A stretch of 64,000 bases of DNA from Ensifer adhaerens (GCF_020035535.1 NZ_CP083349.1:3541501-3605500), one strand, 5' to 3'; shown: positions 36,259 through 46,542, counted from the first letter of the stretch. A program made the numbers and translations. The notes: generated by a model from the letters alone, not told the origin.

Positions 36259-37428
36259 ATGACCAAGACCCGCAAGCCGCTTTTGAAGTATCGCCGGGTC
36301 GTCATCAAGATTGGGTCGGCATTGCTGGTCGACCGTGCCACCGGCCTGAAGAAGGCCTGGCTCGACGCCATGTGCACCGATATCGCCGGCCTCAAGGCCA
36401 AGGGTGTCGAAGTGCTGGTCGTCTCCTCGGGCGCGATCGCACTCGGCCGTACCGTACTCAGCGTGCCCGCAGGCGCGCTGAAGCTGGAGGAGAGCCAGGC
36501 CGCTGCCGCCGTCGGCCAGATCGCGCTGGCGCGCGCCTGGTCGGAAAGCCTCTCCACCGATGCCATCGTTGCCGGCCAGGTGCTGCTGACGCTCGGCGAT
36601 ACCGAGGAGCGCCGCCGCTACCTCAACGCCCGCGCCACCATCAACCAGTTGCTGAAGCTCGGCGCCGTGCCGATCATCAACGAGAACGACACGGTGGCGA
36701 CCACGGAAATCCGATATGGCGACAACGATCGCCTCGCTGCCCGCGTTGCCACCATGGTCGGCGCCGATCTCCTGGTGCTGCTCTCCGATATCGACGGGCT
36801 CTATGCCGCCCCGCCGCATCTCGACCCGAACGCGCGCTTCCTCGAAACGATCGCCGAGATCACGCCTGAAATCGAGGCCATGGCCGGCGGTGCGGCGTCC
36901 GAGCTGTCGCGCGGCGGCATGCGCACCAAGATCGATGCCGGAAAGATCGCAACGACGGCCGGCTGCGCGATGATCATCGCTTCGGGCAAGCCCGACCATC
37001 CGCTGGCGGCAATAGAAGAAGGCGCACGCTCCTCCTGGTTCGCCCCGTCGGGCTCGCCGGTCACGGCTCGCAAGACCTGGATCGCAGGCCAATTGCTGCC
37101 AGCCGGAACGCTCAACGTCGACGCCGGCGCCGAAGAGGCGCTGCGCTCCGGCAAGAGCCTGTTGCCCGCCGGTGTGCGTGACGTCACCGGCAGCTTCAGC
37201 CGCGGTGATACCATCGCCATTCTCGGCACGTCCGGCCGCGAAATCGCCCGTGGTCTCGCCGGCTACGACGCCGACGAGGCGCGACAGATCGCCGGCAAGA
37301 AATCGGCCGAGATAGCCGCGATCCTCGGCTATGCCGGCCGCGCCGCCATGGTGCACCGTGACGATATGGTGATGACCGGAAAACGTGCTGAGATAGAGGG
37401 CAGCCGGAAGGATGAGGTCCATGCTTGA
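36259..37428 (+). CDS. proB: glutamate 5-kinase
   Basis: 389 residues. An amino-acid kinase domain ([47 protein letters not shown]) is followed by a C-terminal PUA domain (about 280-370). It catalyses the first step of proline synthesis, phosphorylating glutamate. Adjacent obgE-proB-proA order is the common rhizobial arrangement. Eight-base overlap with proA. Confidence 0.97.
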   Translation: MTKTRKPLLKYRRVVIKIGSALLVDRATGLKKAWLDAMCTDIAGLKAKGVEVLVVSSGAIALGRTVLSVPAGALKLEESQAAAAVGQIALARAWSESLSTDAIVAGQVLLTLGDTEERRRYLNARATINQLLKLGAVPIINENDTVATTEIRYGDNDRLAARVATMVGADLLVLLSDIDGLYAAPPHLDPNARFLETIAEITPEIEAMAGGAASELSRGGMRTKIDAGKIATTAGCAMIIASGKPDHPLAAIEEGARSSWFAPSGSPVTARKTWIAGQLLPAGTLNVDAGAEEALRSGKSLLPAGVRDVTGSFSRGDTIAILGTSGREIARGLAGYDADEARQIAGKKSAEIAAILGYAGRAAMVHRDDMVMTGKRAEIEGSRKDEVHA

Positions 37429-38704
37429 CGAGGTGAAGAACAAGGACGACGTCGAAAGCGTCATGCTGGAGATTGGCCGCAGGGCCAAGGCCGCCAGCCG
37501 ACCGCTTGCCGTTGCCAGGGCCGAACGCAAGCACGCCGCCCTGATCGCCATGGCCGACGCGATCGTCGCGCGTAGCCAAGAGATCCTGTCCGCCAATGCC
37601 ATCGACCTTGAAAACGCCCGCGAAAGCGGCGTCGCCGCATCCTTCATCGATCGCCTGACACTCTCCGAAGGCCGCATTCGAGACATGGCGAACGGCATCC
37701 GCGCGATAGCCGAGTTCAAGGATCCGGTCGGTGAGATCATTGCCGAATGGGATCGGCCGAATGGCCTTCATATCGAGCGCGTGCGCACGCCGCTCGGCGT
37801 CATCGGCGTCATCTATGAGAGCCGTCCCAACGTGACTGCCGACGCCGGCGCGCTCTGCCTCAAGGCCGGCAATGCCGTGATCCTGCGCGGCGGCTCCGAC
37901 AGCTTCCACTCCTCGGGCGCAATCCACGCCTGCCTGGTCGAAGGGCTGAAGGCGGCCGGCCTGCCCGAACATGCCATCCAGATGGTGCCGGTCGCAGATC
38001 GCGCCGCCGTCGGCGCCATGTTGTCGGGTCTTCGCGGCGCCATCGACGTCATCGTGCCACGCGGCGGCAAGAGTCTGGTCGCCCGCGTCCAGAACGAGGC
38101 GCGCGTGCCGGTCTTCGCTCATCTCGAAGGTCTCTGCCACATCTATGTCGACGCCTCGGCCAATCTTGCGATGGCAGAGAAGATCGTCGTCAACGCCAAG
38201 ATGCGCCGCACCGGTATCTGCGGCGCGGCCGAAACGCTGTTGATCGACCGCAATGACGGCGACCGCCTGGCCAAGCCGCTGCTCAAGGCCCTGCTCACGG
38301 CTGGTTGCGAAGTGCGCGTGTCCAACGAACTCGCAGGCACCGTCGGCGGACTGAAAGCCGCCACCGACGAGGACTGGGCGACGGAATATCTCGACGCCAT
38401 CATCTCGGTGAAGCTGGTCGACGGTATTTCCGGCGCGATCGAACACATCGCCACCTGGTCGTCGGCGCATACGGAAGCGGTCATCGCCGAGAATCCGGTC
38501 GTCGTCGAGCGCTTCTTTGCGGAAATCGATTCCGCGATCCTGTTGCACAATGCCTCGACGCAGTTTGCCGATGGCGGTGAATTCGGCATGGGCGGTGAGA
38601 TCGGTATCGCGACGGGCAAGATGCATGCGCGCGGACCGGTCGGCGTCGAACAGCTGACATCCTTCAAATATCGGGTGCGCGGTGCTGGACAGGTCAGGCC
38701 CTGA
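37421..38704 (+). CDS. proA: gamma-glutamyl phosphate reductase
   Basis: 427 residues of the aldehyde-dehydrogenase superfamily. [30 protein letters not shown] and [14 protein letters not shown] with the catalytic cysteine are visible, and [13 protein letters not shown] near the end. Second step of proline synthesis. Two in-frame ATGs exist (37412, 37421); I use the second, both overlapping the proB end. Confidence 0.97.
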   Translation: MLDEVKNKDDVESVMLEIGRRAKAASRPLAVARAERKHAALIAMADAIVARSQEILSANAIDLENARESGVAASFIDRLTLSEGRIRDMANGIRAIAEFKDPVGEIIAEWDRPNGLHIERVRTPLGVIGVIYESRPNVTADAGALCLKAGNAVILRGGSDSFHSSGAIHACLVEGLKAAGLPEHAIQMVPVADRAAVGAMLSGLRGAIDVIVPRGGKSLVARVQNEARVPVFAHLEGLCHIYVDASANLAMAEKIVVNAKMRRTGICGAAETLLIDRNDGDRLAKPLLKALLTAGCEVRVSNELAGTVGGLKAATDEDWATEYLDAIISVKLVDGISGAIEHIATWSSAHTEAVIAENPVVVERFFAEIDSAILLHNASTQFADGGEFGMGGEIGIATGKMHARGPVGVEQLTSFKYRVRGAGQVRP

Positions 38705-39350
38705 GGTGACGGCGGGCACGGTGAACGCCCGCTACCTGCGCATGCCCCATGTCGAAAGCGGTATGGTGGTCGGCCTGTTCGGCGGATCCTTCAACCCGCC
38801 GCACCAGGGTCATGTGCTGGTTGCCGACACGGCGATCCAACGCCTCGGGCTCGACCAACTCTGGTGGATGGTGACCCCGGGCAACCCGCTCAAGGATCAC
38901 AACAATCTGGCGCCACTCGCCGACCGCATCGCCATGAGCGAAACGATCGCGCGCGACCCGCGCATCAAGGTGACGGCCTTCGAAAAGGCGCTCGGGCAGA
39001 GTTACACCGCCCGCACGCTGGACATCGTGCGCGCCCGCAACCGCGACATCCGCTTCGTCTGGATCATGGGCGCCGACAACCTGAGGAGCTTCCACCGCTG
39101 GCAGAACTGGCGGAAGATCGCCCGGACCTTCCCGATCGCCGTCATCGATCGGCCGGGTTCGACACTTGCCTATCTCTCCTCGCGCATGGCCAAGACCTTC
39201 GATTATGCCCGCATCGACGAGGACCACGCACGGCGCCTCGCTTTTCACGCCGCGCCCGCCTGGACCTTCATCCATGGGCCGCGCTCATCGATGAGTTCGA
39301 CAGCGCTCCGGGCGGCGACGGCGGCTCCCTCCAAATCGGAACCGATTTAG
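38682..39350 (+). CDS. nadD: nicotinate-nucleotide adenylyltransferase
   Basis: 222 residues. The nucleotidyltransferase motif [18 protein letters not shown] and the later [12 protein letters not shown] (ISST-type) motif are present. Joins ATP and nicotinate mononucleotide in NAD synthesis. The start is probably GTG at 38682, overlapping proA by 23 bases, since [12 protein letters not shown] is conserved in rhizobial NadD; an ATG at 38742 is the alternative. Confidence 0.94.
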   Translation: MLDRSGPEVTAGTVNARYLRMPHVESGMVVGLFGGSFNPPHQGHVLVADTAIQRLGLDQLWWMVTPGNPLKDHNNLAPLADRIAMSETIARDPRIKVTAFEKALGQSYTARTLDIVRARNRDIRFVWIMGADNLRSFHRWQNWRKIARTFPIAVIDRPGSTLAYLSSRMAKTFDYARIDEDHARRLAFHAAPAWTFIHGPRSSMSSTALRAATAAPSKSEPI

Positions 39351-39521
39351 GGGTGAAGACCGGCTGCATTCGGAGTACAGCAACCTTCATCAGGCGCGCG
39401 ACGCGGTCGGGTTGTGTGAATTCCCATGATTCAGTTCTGCTGTCTTGAAACCGCTACCGTTTGATGCCTACATTCATGGACGGTTCGATCTTTGTTCGAA
39501 TCGAAAGTGCCTGTTCTGTTC

Positions 39522-39953
39522 ATGTGGAAAGGAAAGACCCTGACAACAGCACACGCCAAGGGATATGCGGTCTCCGCATTCCCGCGCAGCACGGGATCTA
39601 GCGACGAAGCCGCTGTCCGTGCGCTTCAACTGGTCCTCGAAAGCCTAGAGGACTCGAAGGCAGAAGATATAGTCAGCATCAACATTGCCGGAAAATCGGC
39701 GCTGGGAGACTTCATGGTCGTTGTCTCCGGGCGATCGACGCGGCATGTGATGGCTATTGCCGATCACCTGACGACCGACCTGAAAGATGGGGGCTTTGGC
39801 AACGCCCGTGTCGAAGGTCTGGAAGGCGGTGACTGGGTGCTGATCGACACCGGCGATGTGATCGTTCACATCTTCCGGCCGGAGATCCGGGAGTTCTACA
39901 ACATCGAGAGGATGTGGGCAGCTCCTGAGATCGAGGACGGCACCTTGCATTAA
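39522..39953 (+). CDS. rsfS: ribosome silencing factor RsfS
   Basis: About 143 residues of the RsfS/Iojap family. SKAEDIVSINIAGKSALGDF, MVVVSGRSTRHVMAIADHL and GDWVLIDTGDVIVHIFRPEIREFYNIERMW are conserved. It binds L14 and blocks 50S-30S joining when nutrients run out. The start is unclear: ATG 39522, upstream TTG/GTG codons, or a CTG at 39540 preceded by AAAGGAAAG where homologues seem to begin (TTAHAKG). Confidence 0.92.
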   Translation: MWKGKTLTTAHAKGYAVSAFPRSTGSSDEAAVRALQLVLESLEDSKAEDIVSINIAGKSALGDFMVVVSGRSTRHVMAIADHLTTDLKDGGFGNARVEGLEGGDWVLIDTGDVIVHIFRPEIREFYNIERMWAAPEIEDGTLH

Positions 39954-40215
39954 GACCGACCGGGTCGCCGCGCAGCCGAATGCCGGACGAGCCGAGATAC
40001 GGTCATGCGTGAATTTGAAGGGCTGGCGCCGTATTGAGCGGCGTTGTCAGCCGGAAGTTTGCTGCGACTGATCGTAACCTTCGGCCCCGTTTCCGGACAA
40101 GGCGCGCAACGACGCTGCGAAGTTCCATGGACGCGGCATAAGGTTCTCCTTGAATCGATCCGATTTCAGGAACTATGCAGTGCGCGTTGCAGCGCAAGCG
40201 AGGACGGATAAGGTC

Positions 40216-40698
40216 ATGCGTATCGGACTTTTCGCAGTCGGCCGCCTCAAGGCGGGGCCGGAAAAGGATCTCGCGGCCCGTTATCTCGATCGCTTTTCCA
40301 AGGCCGGTCCGGCGATCGGTCTTGAGCTGTCTCGTGTCGTCGAAGTCAACGAAAGCCGTGCGTCGAATGCCGAGACACGCAAGCGAGAGGAAGCCTCCCA
40401 GCTTGAGAAGGCACTTGCCGAGGGCAGTCTACTTGTTCTTCTCGACGAACGGGGCAAGGCGCTCGATTCCGAAGGTTTCGCATCGCTTCTCGGCACGTTT
40501 CGCGACAGTGGCAAGCGCGACCTGATGATCGCGATCGGTGGCGCCGATGGTCTCGATCCGCATCTGCACGCCCGCGCCGATGCGGTACTCAACCTTGGAA
40601 AGATGACCTGGCCGCACCAGCTGGTGCGCATCCTGATCGCCGAGCAGCTTTACCGCGCCGTCACCATTCTCTCCGGCCACCCCTATCATCGGGTCTAG
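40216..40698 (+). CDS. rlmH: 23S rRNA pseudouridine-1915 N3-methyltransferase
   Basis: 160 residues of the SPOUT-class RlmH family. MRIGLFAVGRLK is the start, LLDERGKALDSEGFA and IAIGGADGLDPHL contain the SAM-binding knot, and GKMTWPHQLVRILIAEQLYRA is the family signature. It modifies helix 69 of the 50S subunit. rsfS-rlmH adjacency is widely conserved; 262 bases separate them here. Confidence 0.97.
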   Translation: MRIGLFAVGRLKAGPEKDLAARYLDRFSKAGPAIGLELSRVVEVNESRASNAETRKREEASQLEKALAEGSLLVLLDERGKALDSEGFASLLGTFRDSGKRDLMIAIGGADGLDPHLHARADAVLNLGKMTWPHQLVRILIAEQLYRAVTILSGHPYHRV

Positions 40699-40857
40699 GG
40701 GAAGCAATTTTCCGCCGACATCCCGCTCGCGCCAACACGCACTGATAACGAGAATATGCTTGGTCGTGTGCGCCAAATCAGATTAGGTTTTTTCCTCATA
40801 TTTTCGAATGGACGCACGCAACGGATGACGCGCCGAGGCAGAGCCAGCGTTTTCAGC

Positions 40858-42255
40858 ATGGGAAGAGACGACGCAGGACGGCTTGGCCGGAAAGCGGCGG
40901 CCTTTGCCTTTGCGCTCGCGATCGGCCTGCCCGCGGGCGCCCAGGAAGTTACACCGCCCGGGGCCACGATGGCCGGGCAGGAACAGGGTCCGCCCGATCC
41001 TGCCGCAGACCTCACCCTTCGCCGCAACAGCACGCGCAGCGAGCTCGACGCGCTTTCGAAGACCATTACGCTGTCGCAGGAGCGCGCCAATGCGCTGACG
41101 GAGACCATCGCCGAGATCGACAAGACCAACGAGACCCTGCGGGCTGCGATCGTTGAGTCTGCCAAGAAGCGCCAGGATCTTGAGCAGCAGATCGTCGACG
41201 GCGAAAAGAAATTGAGCGATCTTCGGACCAAGGAAGATGCTGTGCGAAAGTCGCTGCACGCGCGCCGCGGCGTGCTCGCCGAGGTTCTCGCCGCTCTGCA
41301 GCGGATGGGACGCAACCCGCCGCCGGCGATTTTGGTGACGCCGGAGGATGCGCTGGCATCGGTGCGCAGCGCCATTCTGCTCGGCGCCGTCGTGCCGGGC
41401 CTTCGCAAGGAGACCGAAAACCTGGTGGCCGACCTGAAGGCGCTCTCGGACATTCGCGCCGGCATCGACAAGCAGCGGGAAGACCTGACCGCGGCAATGA
41501 CGGCCAATGTCGAAGAAGAACGCCGCATGTCGATGCTGGTCGCCGAAAAGGAGAAGCTGCGCCAGTCGAGCGCCAGCGAGCTCGCCGCCGAACAGCGCAA
41601 GGCCCAGGAGCTGGCCAGCCAGGCCACCAATCTCCAGGGCCTGATCGGCTCGCTCGAAAGCCAGATTTCCTCTGTGCGCGAGGCCGCCGAAGCGGCGCGC
41701 GCCCAGGAGGAGGAGCGCCGACGCATGAGCGATGCCGAGCGCGAGGCGGCACGCGAATTGGCCCGCAACGCGGTGCCCGACAAAAACCGCATTGCCCCCG
41801 CATATGTGTTTTCGGAGCTGAGGAACAAGCTTGCCTATCCTGCCGCGGGATCGCTGTTACGCAAGTTCGGCGATGCGGACGGCACGGGGCATTCGCTGCA
41901 AGGGATCATGTTGGAAACCAATCCCGGCGCGCTGGTGACTGCGCCGTCAGATGGCTGGATCGTCTATGCAGGCAATTTCCGCAGTTATGGGCAGATGATC
42001 ATTCTCAACCCGGGTGACGGCTACCACGTCGTACTGGCGGGCATGGAGAAGGTGAGCGTACAGCCCGGACAGTTTGTCGTGGCCGGCGAGCCGCTGGCGA
42101 CGATGGGGGCGAAAAGAGTGGCGAGCGCTGCGGCCTTGGCGCTGGAAACGGACCGGCCGACGCTTTACATTGAATTCCGGAAAGACGGGAAACCGGTTGA
42201 TTCCCGACCGTGGTGGACCGCAGCAGAGGTTGGAAAGGCGCGAAATGATACGTAG
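40858..42255 (+). CDS. EnvC-like murein hydrolase activator (degenerate LytM/M23)
   Basis: About 465 residues. A signal peptide (GRKAAAFAFALAIGLPAGAQ) is followed by long coiled coils (about 40-320) and a C-terminal LytM domain. The metal ligands of active M23 peptidases are missing: the HxxxD site reads HSLQGIM, and HxH is replaced by YHVVLAGM. That fits EnvC-type activators of amidases rather than a peptidase. Alternative starts lie at 40756 and 40825. Its end overlaps the ctpA start by 11 bases. Confidence 0.9.
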   Translation: MGRDDAGRLGRKAAAFAFALAIGLPAGAQEVTPPGATMAGQEQGPPDPAADLTLRRNSTRSELDALSKTITLSQERANALTETIAEIDKTNETLRAAIVESAKKRQDLEQQIVDGEKKLSDLRTKEDAVRKSLHARRGVLAEVLAALQRMGRNPPPAILVTPEDALASVRSAILLGAVVPGLRKETENLVADLKALSDIRAGIDKQREDLTAAMTANVEEERRMSMLVAEKEKLRQSSASELAAEQRKAQELASQATNLQGLIGSLESQISSVREAAEAARAQEEERRRMSDAEREAARELARNAVPDKNRIAPAYVFSELRNKLAYPAAGSLLRKFGDADGTGHSLQGIMLETNPGALVTAPSDGWIVYAGNFRSYGQMIILNPGDGYHVVLAGMEKVSVQPGQFVVAGEPLATMGAKRVASAAALALETDRPTLYIEFRKDGKPVDSRPWWTAAEVGKARNDT

Positions 42256-43567
42256 GGCTTCACTTGTTCTGGTCGGGGCGCTGATGGGCGCGACCGCGAT
42301 GGGCGTGGTTTATTCGGCTGTCGTTCCGGCCGTCGCTGCCAACACCTCGACCTATCGCGAACTGGCAATTTTTGGCGACGTATTCGAACGCGTACGCGCG
42401 CAATACGTGACGCCGCCGCAGGATGACAAGCTGATCGAGAATGCCATCAACGGCATGCTCTCGTCGCTTGATCCGCATTCGAGCTACATGAACTCGGCCG
42501 ACGCCGAGGACATGCGTACCCAGACCCGCGGTGAATTCGGCGGTCTCGGCATCGAAGTTACGATGGAAGACGATCTCGTCAAGGTCACGAGCCCGATCGA
42601 CGATACGCCTGCTGCGCGCGCTGGCGTGCTTGCCGGTGACTTCATTTCGAAGATCGACGGTGCGGACGTTCGCGGCCTGAAGCTTGAAGACGCCGTTGAA
42701 AAGATGCGTGGCGCTGTCGGCACTCCGATCAAGCTGACGATCCTGCGCAAGGGTGCGGACAAGCCGATCGAATTGACGATCGTTCGCGACGTCATTGCCG
42801 TTCGCGCCGTCAAGTTCCGCACCGAAGGCGACGTCGGCTACCTGCGCGTCATCTCCTTCACGGAGAAGACCTACGACGACCTGAAGAAGGGCATCGAGAA
42901 GATCAAAGCGGACGTGCCGGCCGACAAGCTCAAGGGCTATGTCCTCGACCTGCGCCTCAACCCGGGTGGCCTGCTTGACCAGGCGATCAACGTCTCCGAC
43001 GCCTTCCTGGAGCGCGGCGAGGTCGTTTCGACCCGTGGCCGCAACCCGGACGAAACCCGCCGCTTCAACGCGACGCCGGGCGACCTGACCGACGGCAAGC
43101 CGGTAATCGTGCTCATCAACGGCGGTTCGGCCTCCGCTTCGGAAATCGTCGCGGGCGCCCTGCAGGACCTGAAGCGTGCGACCGTGCTCGGCACGCGCTC
43201 CTTCGGCAAGGGTTCGGTCCAGACGATCATCCCGCTCGGCGAAGCCGGTGCGCTGCGTCTGACGACCGCGCTCTACTACACGCCGTCGGGCAAATCGATC
43301 CAGGGCACGGGCATCACCCCGGACATCAAGGTCGAACAGCCGCTGCCGCCGGAACTGCTCGGCAAGGTCGAGGCTCAAGGCGAGTCCGATCTGCGTGGCC
43401 ACATCCAGGGCCAGAGCGAGACCGACGAAGGTTCGGGCTCGGTCGCCTATGTGCCGCCGGAACCGAAGGACGACCTGCAGCTCAACTACGCGCTCGACCT
43501 CTTGCGCGGCAAGAAGTCGGATCCGTCCTTCCCGGCCAGTCCGGAACAGGCTCAGCTGAAGAAATAA
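42245..43567 (+). CDS. ctpA: carboxy-terminal processing protease CtpA (S41)
   Basis: 440 residues. An N-terminal signal/anchor (SLVLVGALMGATAMGVVYS) is followed by a PDZ domain (about 85-175) and an S41 protease core, with LNPGGLLDQAI, INGGSASASEIVAGAL (catalytic Ser) and GTRSFGKGSVQTI (catalytic Lys). Periplasmic, processing C-termini of envelope proteins. Overlap with the EnvC-like gene indicates coupling and a joint role in peptidoglycan remodelling. Confidence 0.96.
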   Translation: MIRRASLVLVGALMGATAMGVVYSAVVPAVAANTSTYRELAIFGDVFERVRAQYVTPPQDDKLIENAINGMLSSLDPHSSYMNSADAEDMRTQTRGEFGGLGIEVTMEDDLVKVTSPIDDTPAARAGVLAGDFISKIDGADVRGLKLEDAVEKMRGAVGTPIKLTILRKGADKPIELTIVRDVIAVRAVKFRTEGDVGYLRVISFTEKTYDDLKKGIEKIKADVPADKLKGYVLDLRLNPGGLLDQAINVSDAFLERGEVVSTRGRNPDETRRFNATPGDLTDGKPVIVLINGGSASASEIVAGALQDLKRATVLGTRSFGKGSVQTIIPLGEAGALRLTTALYYTPSGKSIQGTGITPDIKVEQPLPPELLGKVEAQGESDLRGHIQGQSETDEGSGSVAYVPPEPKDDLQLNYALDLLRGKKSDPSFPASPEQAQLKK

Positions 43568-43592
43568 GCCTGAGACGATATTCAATCGAGAG

Positions 43593-43624
43593 CGCCGCGT
43601 GTTCGAAAGACCACGCGGCGTTCT
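43593..43624 (+). terminator. hairpin after ctpA
   Basis: 9-bp stem CGCCGCGTG/CACGCGGCG, 10-base loop, followed by a short TTCT. It lies 25 bases past the ctpA stop. Confidence 0.65.
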
Positions 43625-43778
43625 GCATTTCAGCAGGACGCGCCCCGCCCAGGGCAGATGCACTGGTCAACGCTTCACAGCTAAATTATAGGGGTACAGG
43701 CGCTGCCGCGGGCACTGATTCTCAGGCCACCGGTGCGCTGAGAGAGGAACAGGCGAAGTGTCTCAGTGCCGCCTCGCT

Positions 43779-43881
43779 CGATAGCGCCACGCGTCCTGTC
43801 AGGTGCGCAAGGAGCGCTGCAGCATTTTGAATTGCTGCACGTTTTGTCCTTTGATCGACTGTGATCAAAGGCAGGCATGCA
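43779..43881 (-). repeat. 105-bp palindromic intergenic repeat, copy C (inverted)
   Basis: Read on the minus strand it carries the same landmarks as the copies at 29531 and 60892: CTGCATGCC, AAAGGACAAAAC, GTGCAGCAATTCAAAATGC, CAGCGCTCCTTGCGC and GGCGCTATCGAG. The left end reaches the start codon of the next gene (43877). Confidence 0.8.
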
Positions 43882-45127
43882 GAAGCGGCAACATCGCACA
43901 GACCGACCGAGGCTCCGTTTGGGAACTGATCTCAATGCCCCCCTGGGCCAGAACCGGCGGGTAAAGCCAGCGGCGAAGCGCAATCCCGGACGTCTGCTCG
44001 GGTTCTCTCTTCTCGGCCTTTGTATAGCGTCAGTGGTCGGACTGTCATTGTGGGGCAGCCTTGCGCCGGACGGGCTGAAGCGCGGCCAGACCGAAACGGC
44101 GATGACCGAAAGCGCCAAGGGCGACGGCGAGAAACCGTCGAAGGCGGCAAACAGCCAGTCGGGCGCCGGCGGAACGATGAAGCCGGGAACCGCCTACTCC
44201 GGCGCCGACGTCGAGCACACGCTCACCGACGACGGCTCCACCGTTACGACGTTTTCGCCGCGCAGCCGTGACGGCAAGGGCCCTGCTCTTATCAATGTCG
44301 GTCCGATCCGCGGCCAGGATCCGCGTATGGCCGCCATGCCCAATGACGACCTCCTGGAGGACAGCCCAGCCGGGCGTCTACCGATTATCGGTCCGGACGG
44401 GCTGCGCCCGATGGATCAATATGCACGCCCCTGGTCCGGCGCACGTGGCACCCGCATCGCGCTCATCGTCGGCGGCCTTGGCCTCAGCCAGACCGGAACG
44501 CAGAAGGCAATCCGCGACCTGCCAGGCGAAGTGACGCTGGGATTTGCCACAGCCGGAAACAGCCTGCAGCGCTGGATGCAGGAGGCGCGCCGAAGCGGCC
44601 ACGAGCTCCTGCTACAGCTGCCGATGGAGCCGTTCGACTACCCGGCCAACGATCCCGGTCCCAATGCCTTGCGCATCGGCCTCGGTGAAAAGAAAAACCT
44701 TGCGGAATTGCATCGCAACCTCGCCGAAATCACCAACTACACCGGCGTCATGAATTATCTCGGCGGTCGTTTCCTGTCGGATGCCGATGCGCTGGAGCCG
44801 GTCATGCGCGATCTCGGCAAGCGCGGCCTGCTGTTTCTGGACGACGGTACGTCGGCGCAATCGCTCTCGGGTAAGCTCGCCGATGCCTTCGATGTGCCGC
44901 ATGGTTTTGCCGACCTGACGCTCGACACCGAACTCAGCCGCGGTGCGATCCTGCGCAAGCTCGATGAGCTGGAGCGCATAGCGCGGCGCAACGGCACCGC
45001 CATCGGCGTCGCCTCCGCTTTCGACGAAAGCGTCAGCGCGATCGCCTCCTGGATCGGCGAAGCACAGGGACGCGGCATCGAGATCGTCGGCGTGTCCGCG
45101 CTCGTCAAGGATCCGCAACAGAACTAG
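43877..45127 (+). CDS. divergent polysaccharide deacetylase family protein (YibQ-like)
   Basis: 416 residues. A short basic cytoplasmic end, one membrane helix (about 40-62, RLLGFSLLGLCIASVVGLSL), a low-complexity linker (about 70-175) and a C-terminal divergent polysaccharide-deacetylase domain starting ARGTRIALIVGGLGLS. LLQLPMEPFDYP and NYLGGRF are family motifs. Found downstream of envC-ctpA in many proteobacteria, so an envelope role is likely. The ATG at 43877 sits at the edge of repeat copy C, which supplies AAAGGCAGG before it. Confidence 0.9.
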   Translation: MQKRQHRTDRPRLRLGTDLNAPLGQNRRVKPAAKRNPGRLLGFSLLGLCIASVVGLSLWGSLAPDGLKRGQTETAMTESAKGDGEKPSKAANSQSGAGGTMKPGTAYSGADVEHTLTDDGSTVTTFSPRSRDGKGPALINVGPIRGQDPRMAAMPNDDLLEDSPAGRLPIIGPDGLRPMDQYARPWSGARGTRIALIVGGLGLSQTGTQKAIRDLPGEVTLGFATAGNSLQRWMQEARRSGHELLLQLPMEPFDYPANDPGPNALRIGLGEKKNLAELHRNLAEITNYTGVMNYLGGRFLSDADALEPVMRDLGKRGLLFLDDGTSAQSLSGKLADAFDVPHGFADLTLDTELSRGAILRKLDELERIARRNGTAIGVASAFDESVSAIASWIGEAQGRGIEIVGVSALVKDPQQN

Positions 45128-45178
45128 CGTACACGCAACCCGATCGGAATGCATGGATATGGAAGGAAGAGGCAGCCG

Positions 45179-45700
45179 ATGAGCAAGGACAAGAAACTGA
45201 AGGCGGAAGACCTGCCTTACCGCCCCTGCGTCGGCGTCATGGTGCTGAACCGCGCCGGCCTCGTCTGGGCCGGCCACCGGATCGCCGTCGGCAATTCCGA
45301 ATATGACGGTTCGCCGCAGCAGTGGCAGATGCCGCAGGGTGGCATCGACAAGGGTGAAGACCCGCTGAAGGCGGCCTATCGCGAACTTTACGAGGAGACT
45401 GGAATGCGCTCGGTCTCGCTGCTGGCGGAAGCGCCGGGCTGGATCAATTACGACCTGCCGACGCATCTGATCGGCATTGGCCTCAAGGGCAAGTTTCGCG
45501 GCCAGACGCAGCGCTGGTATGCCTTCCGCTTCGAGGGCGACGAGAACGAAATCGCCATCAACCCGCCACCCGGCGGCCACGAACCGGAGTTCGACGCCTG
45601 GGACTGGAAGCCGATGCGTGACCTGCCGGAGATGATCGTGCCGTTCAAGCGCAAGGTCTACGAGGAAGTCGTCACGGCCTTCGCGCATCTCGCGCCGTAA
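45179..45700 (+). CDS. rppH: RNA pyrophosphohydrolase RppH
   Basis: 173 residues. The Nudix box [22 protein letters not shown] is complete, with [23 protein letters not shown] upstream and WQMPQGGID, typical of RppH/Ap4A hydrolases. It removes pyrophosphate from mRNA 5' ends to start decay. GGAAGGAAGAGG precedes the ATG at 45179, deciding it over 45149. Confidence 0.95.
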   Translation: MSKDKKLKAEDLPYRPCVGVMVLNRAGLVWAGHRIAVGNSEYDGSPQQWQMPQGGIDKGEDPLKAAYRELYEETGMRSVSLLAEAPGWINYDLPTHLIGIGLKGKFRGQTQRWYAFRFEGDENEIAINPPPGGHEPEFDAWDWKPMRDLPEMIVPFKRKVYEEVVTAFAHLAP

Positions 45701-45725
45701 TCCAGCCCCCCGGATGAAGATACAA

Positions 45726-45754
45726 AAAGGCCGGCGATGTCGCCGGCCTTTCTT
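45726..45754. terminator. bidirectional terminator between rppH and bfr
   Basis: 12-bp stem AAAGGCCGGCGA/TCGCCGGCCTTT with a 2-base TG core and flanking A- and T-rich ends, between convergent rppH and bfr. Confidence 0.88.
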
Positions 45755-45773
45755 TGTGACATTTGCACCGAGC

Positions 45774-46265
45774 TTAGTCGGCTTCGGCCTCGTTGGCCGG
45801 GGCAGCGTTGAGCTGGCCGTATTTCTCTTCACCGATCTTGTCGAGCAACTCGAGCTGGGTTTCGAGGAAGTCGATATGGCCTTCTTCGTCGGCGAGCAGC
45901 TCTTCGAAGAGCTTCATGGAGACATAGTCTCCGGCGGCGTGACAGATGTCGCGCGATTTCTTGTAGGCGGTGCGAGCGTCGTATTCGCCGGCAAGGTCGG
46001 CCTTCAGCACTTCCTTGACGTTCTGGCCGATGCGCAGCGGTGCAACCGTCTGCAGGTTGGGGTGGCCTTCAAGGAAGATGATGCGCGCGACGAGCTTGTC
46101 GGCATGCTGCATCTCCTCGATGGATTCCGCGCGCTCCTTCTTGGCGAGAAGCGTGTAACCCCAGTCTTCGAGGAGGCGGTAATGCAACCAGTACTGGTTA
46201 ACGGCACCGAGTTCGAGATAGAGCGCTTCGTTAAGCTGCTCGATGACCTTTTTGTCGCCTTTCAA
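45774..46265 (-). CDS. bfr: bacterioferritin
   Basis: 163-residue, 24-mer iron-storage protein. Ferroxidase ligands E18, E51 and H54 and the haem ligand M52 are in place (EEMQH), with later [12 protein letters not shown] containing E127/H130-type residues. It oxidises and stores Fe(II) and protects against iron toxicity. Its first 35 bases overlap the 3' end of bfd, so the pair is tightly coupled. Regulation: see the Irr-type site before bfd. Confidence 0.97.
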   Translation of the reverse strand: MKGDKKVIEQLNEALYLELGAVNQYWLHYRLLEDWGYTLLAKKERAESIEEMQHADKLVARIIFLEGHPNLQTVAPLRIGQNVKEVLKADLAGEYDARTAYKKSRDICHAAGDYVSMKLFEELLADEEGHIDFLETQLELLDKIGEEKYGQLNAAPANEAEAD

Positions 46266-46542
46266 GATCCGCCCTCCGGTTGTCTTCGTGGAATTGTCTA
46301 AGGCGGGTCATGAAATCAAATATCTCAGCGTCCGTCGAGTCGCGGTGCGCGTGATATTGCTCGGTGGTGCGAATGATGATGTCGACGACATTGGGGAAGC
46401 AGCCGCAGCAGCGACCGCGCTTTTCCATCGCGTGATAGACTTTCGCCGGCACGATCAGCTGCCAACAGTCGTCGTTGAGGAGACCGATGATCGTGTCCTC
46501 GATCTCTTTTTCCGTGATGAAATTGCAGCTGCAAACCAGCAT
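46231..46542 (-). CDS. bfd: bacterioferritin-associated ferredoxin
   Basis: 103 residues of the BFD [2Fe-2S] fold. [14 protein letters not shown] provides two cluster cysteines and [13 protein letters not shown] the other pair. Bfd reduces the bacterioferritin core through its haem to release iron. The C-terminal 35 residues exceed the usual length of about 64-70 and run over the bfr start in another frame. MLVCSCN (46542) is the family start; the frame is open to 46590. Confidence 0.93.
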   Translation of the reverse strand: MLVCSCNFITEKEIEDTIIGLLNDDCWQLIVPAKVYHAMEKRGRCCGCFPNVVDIIIRTTEQYHAHRDSTDAEIFDFMTRLRQFHEDNRRADLERRQKGHRAA

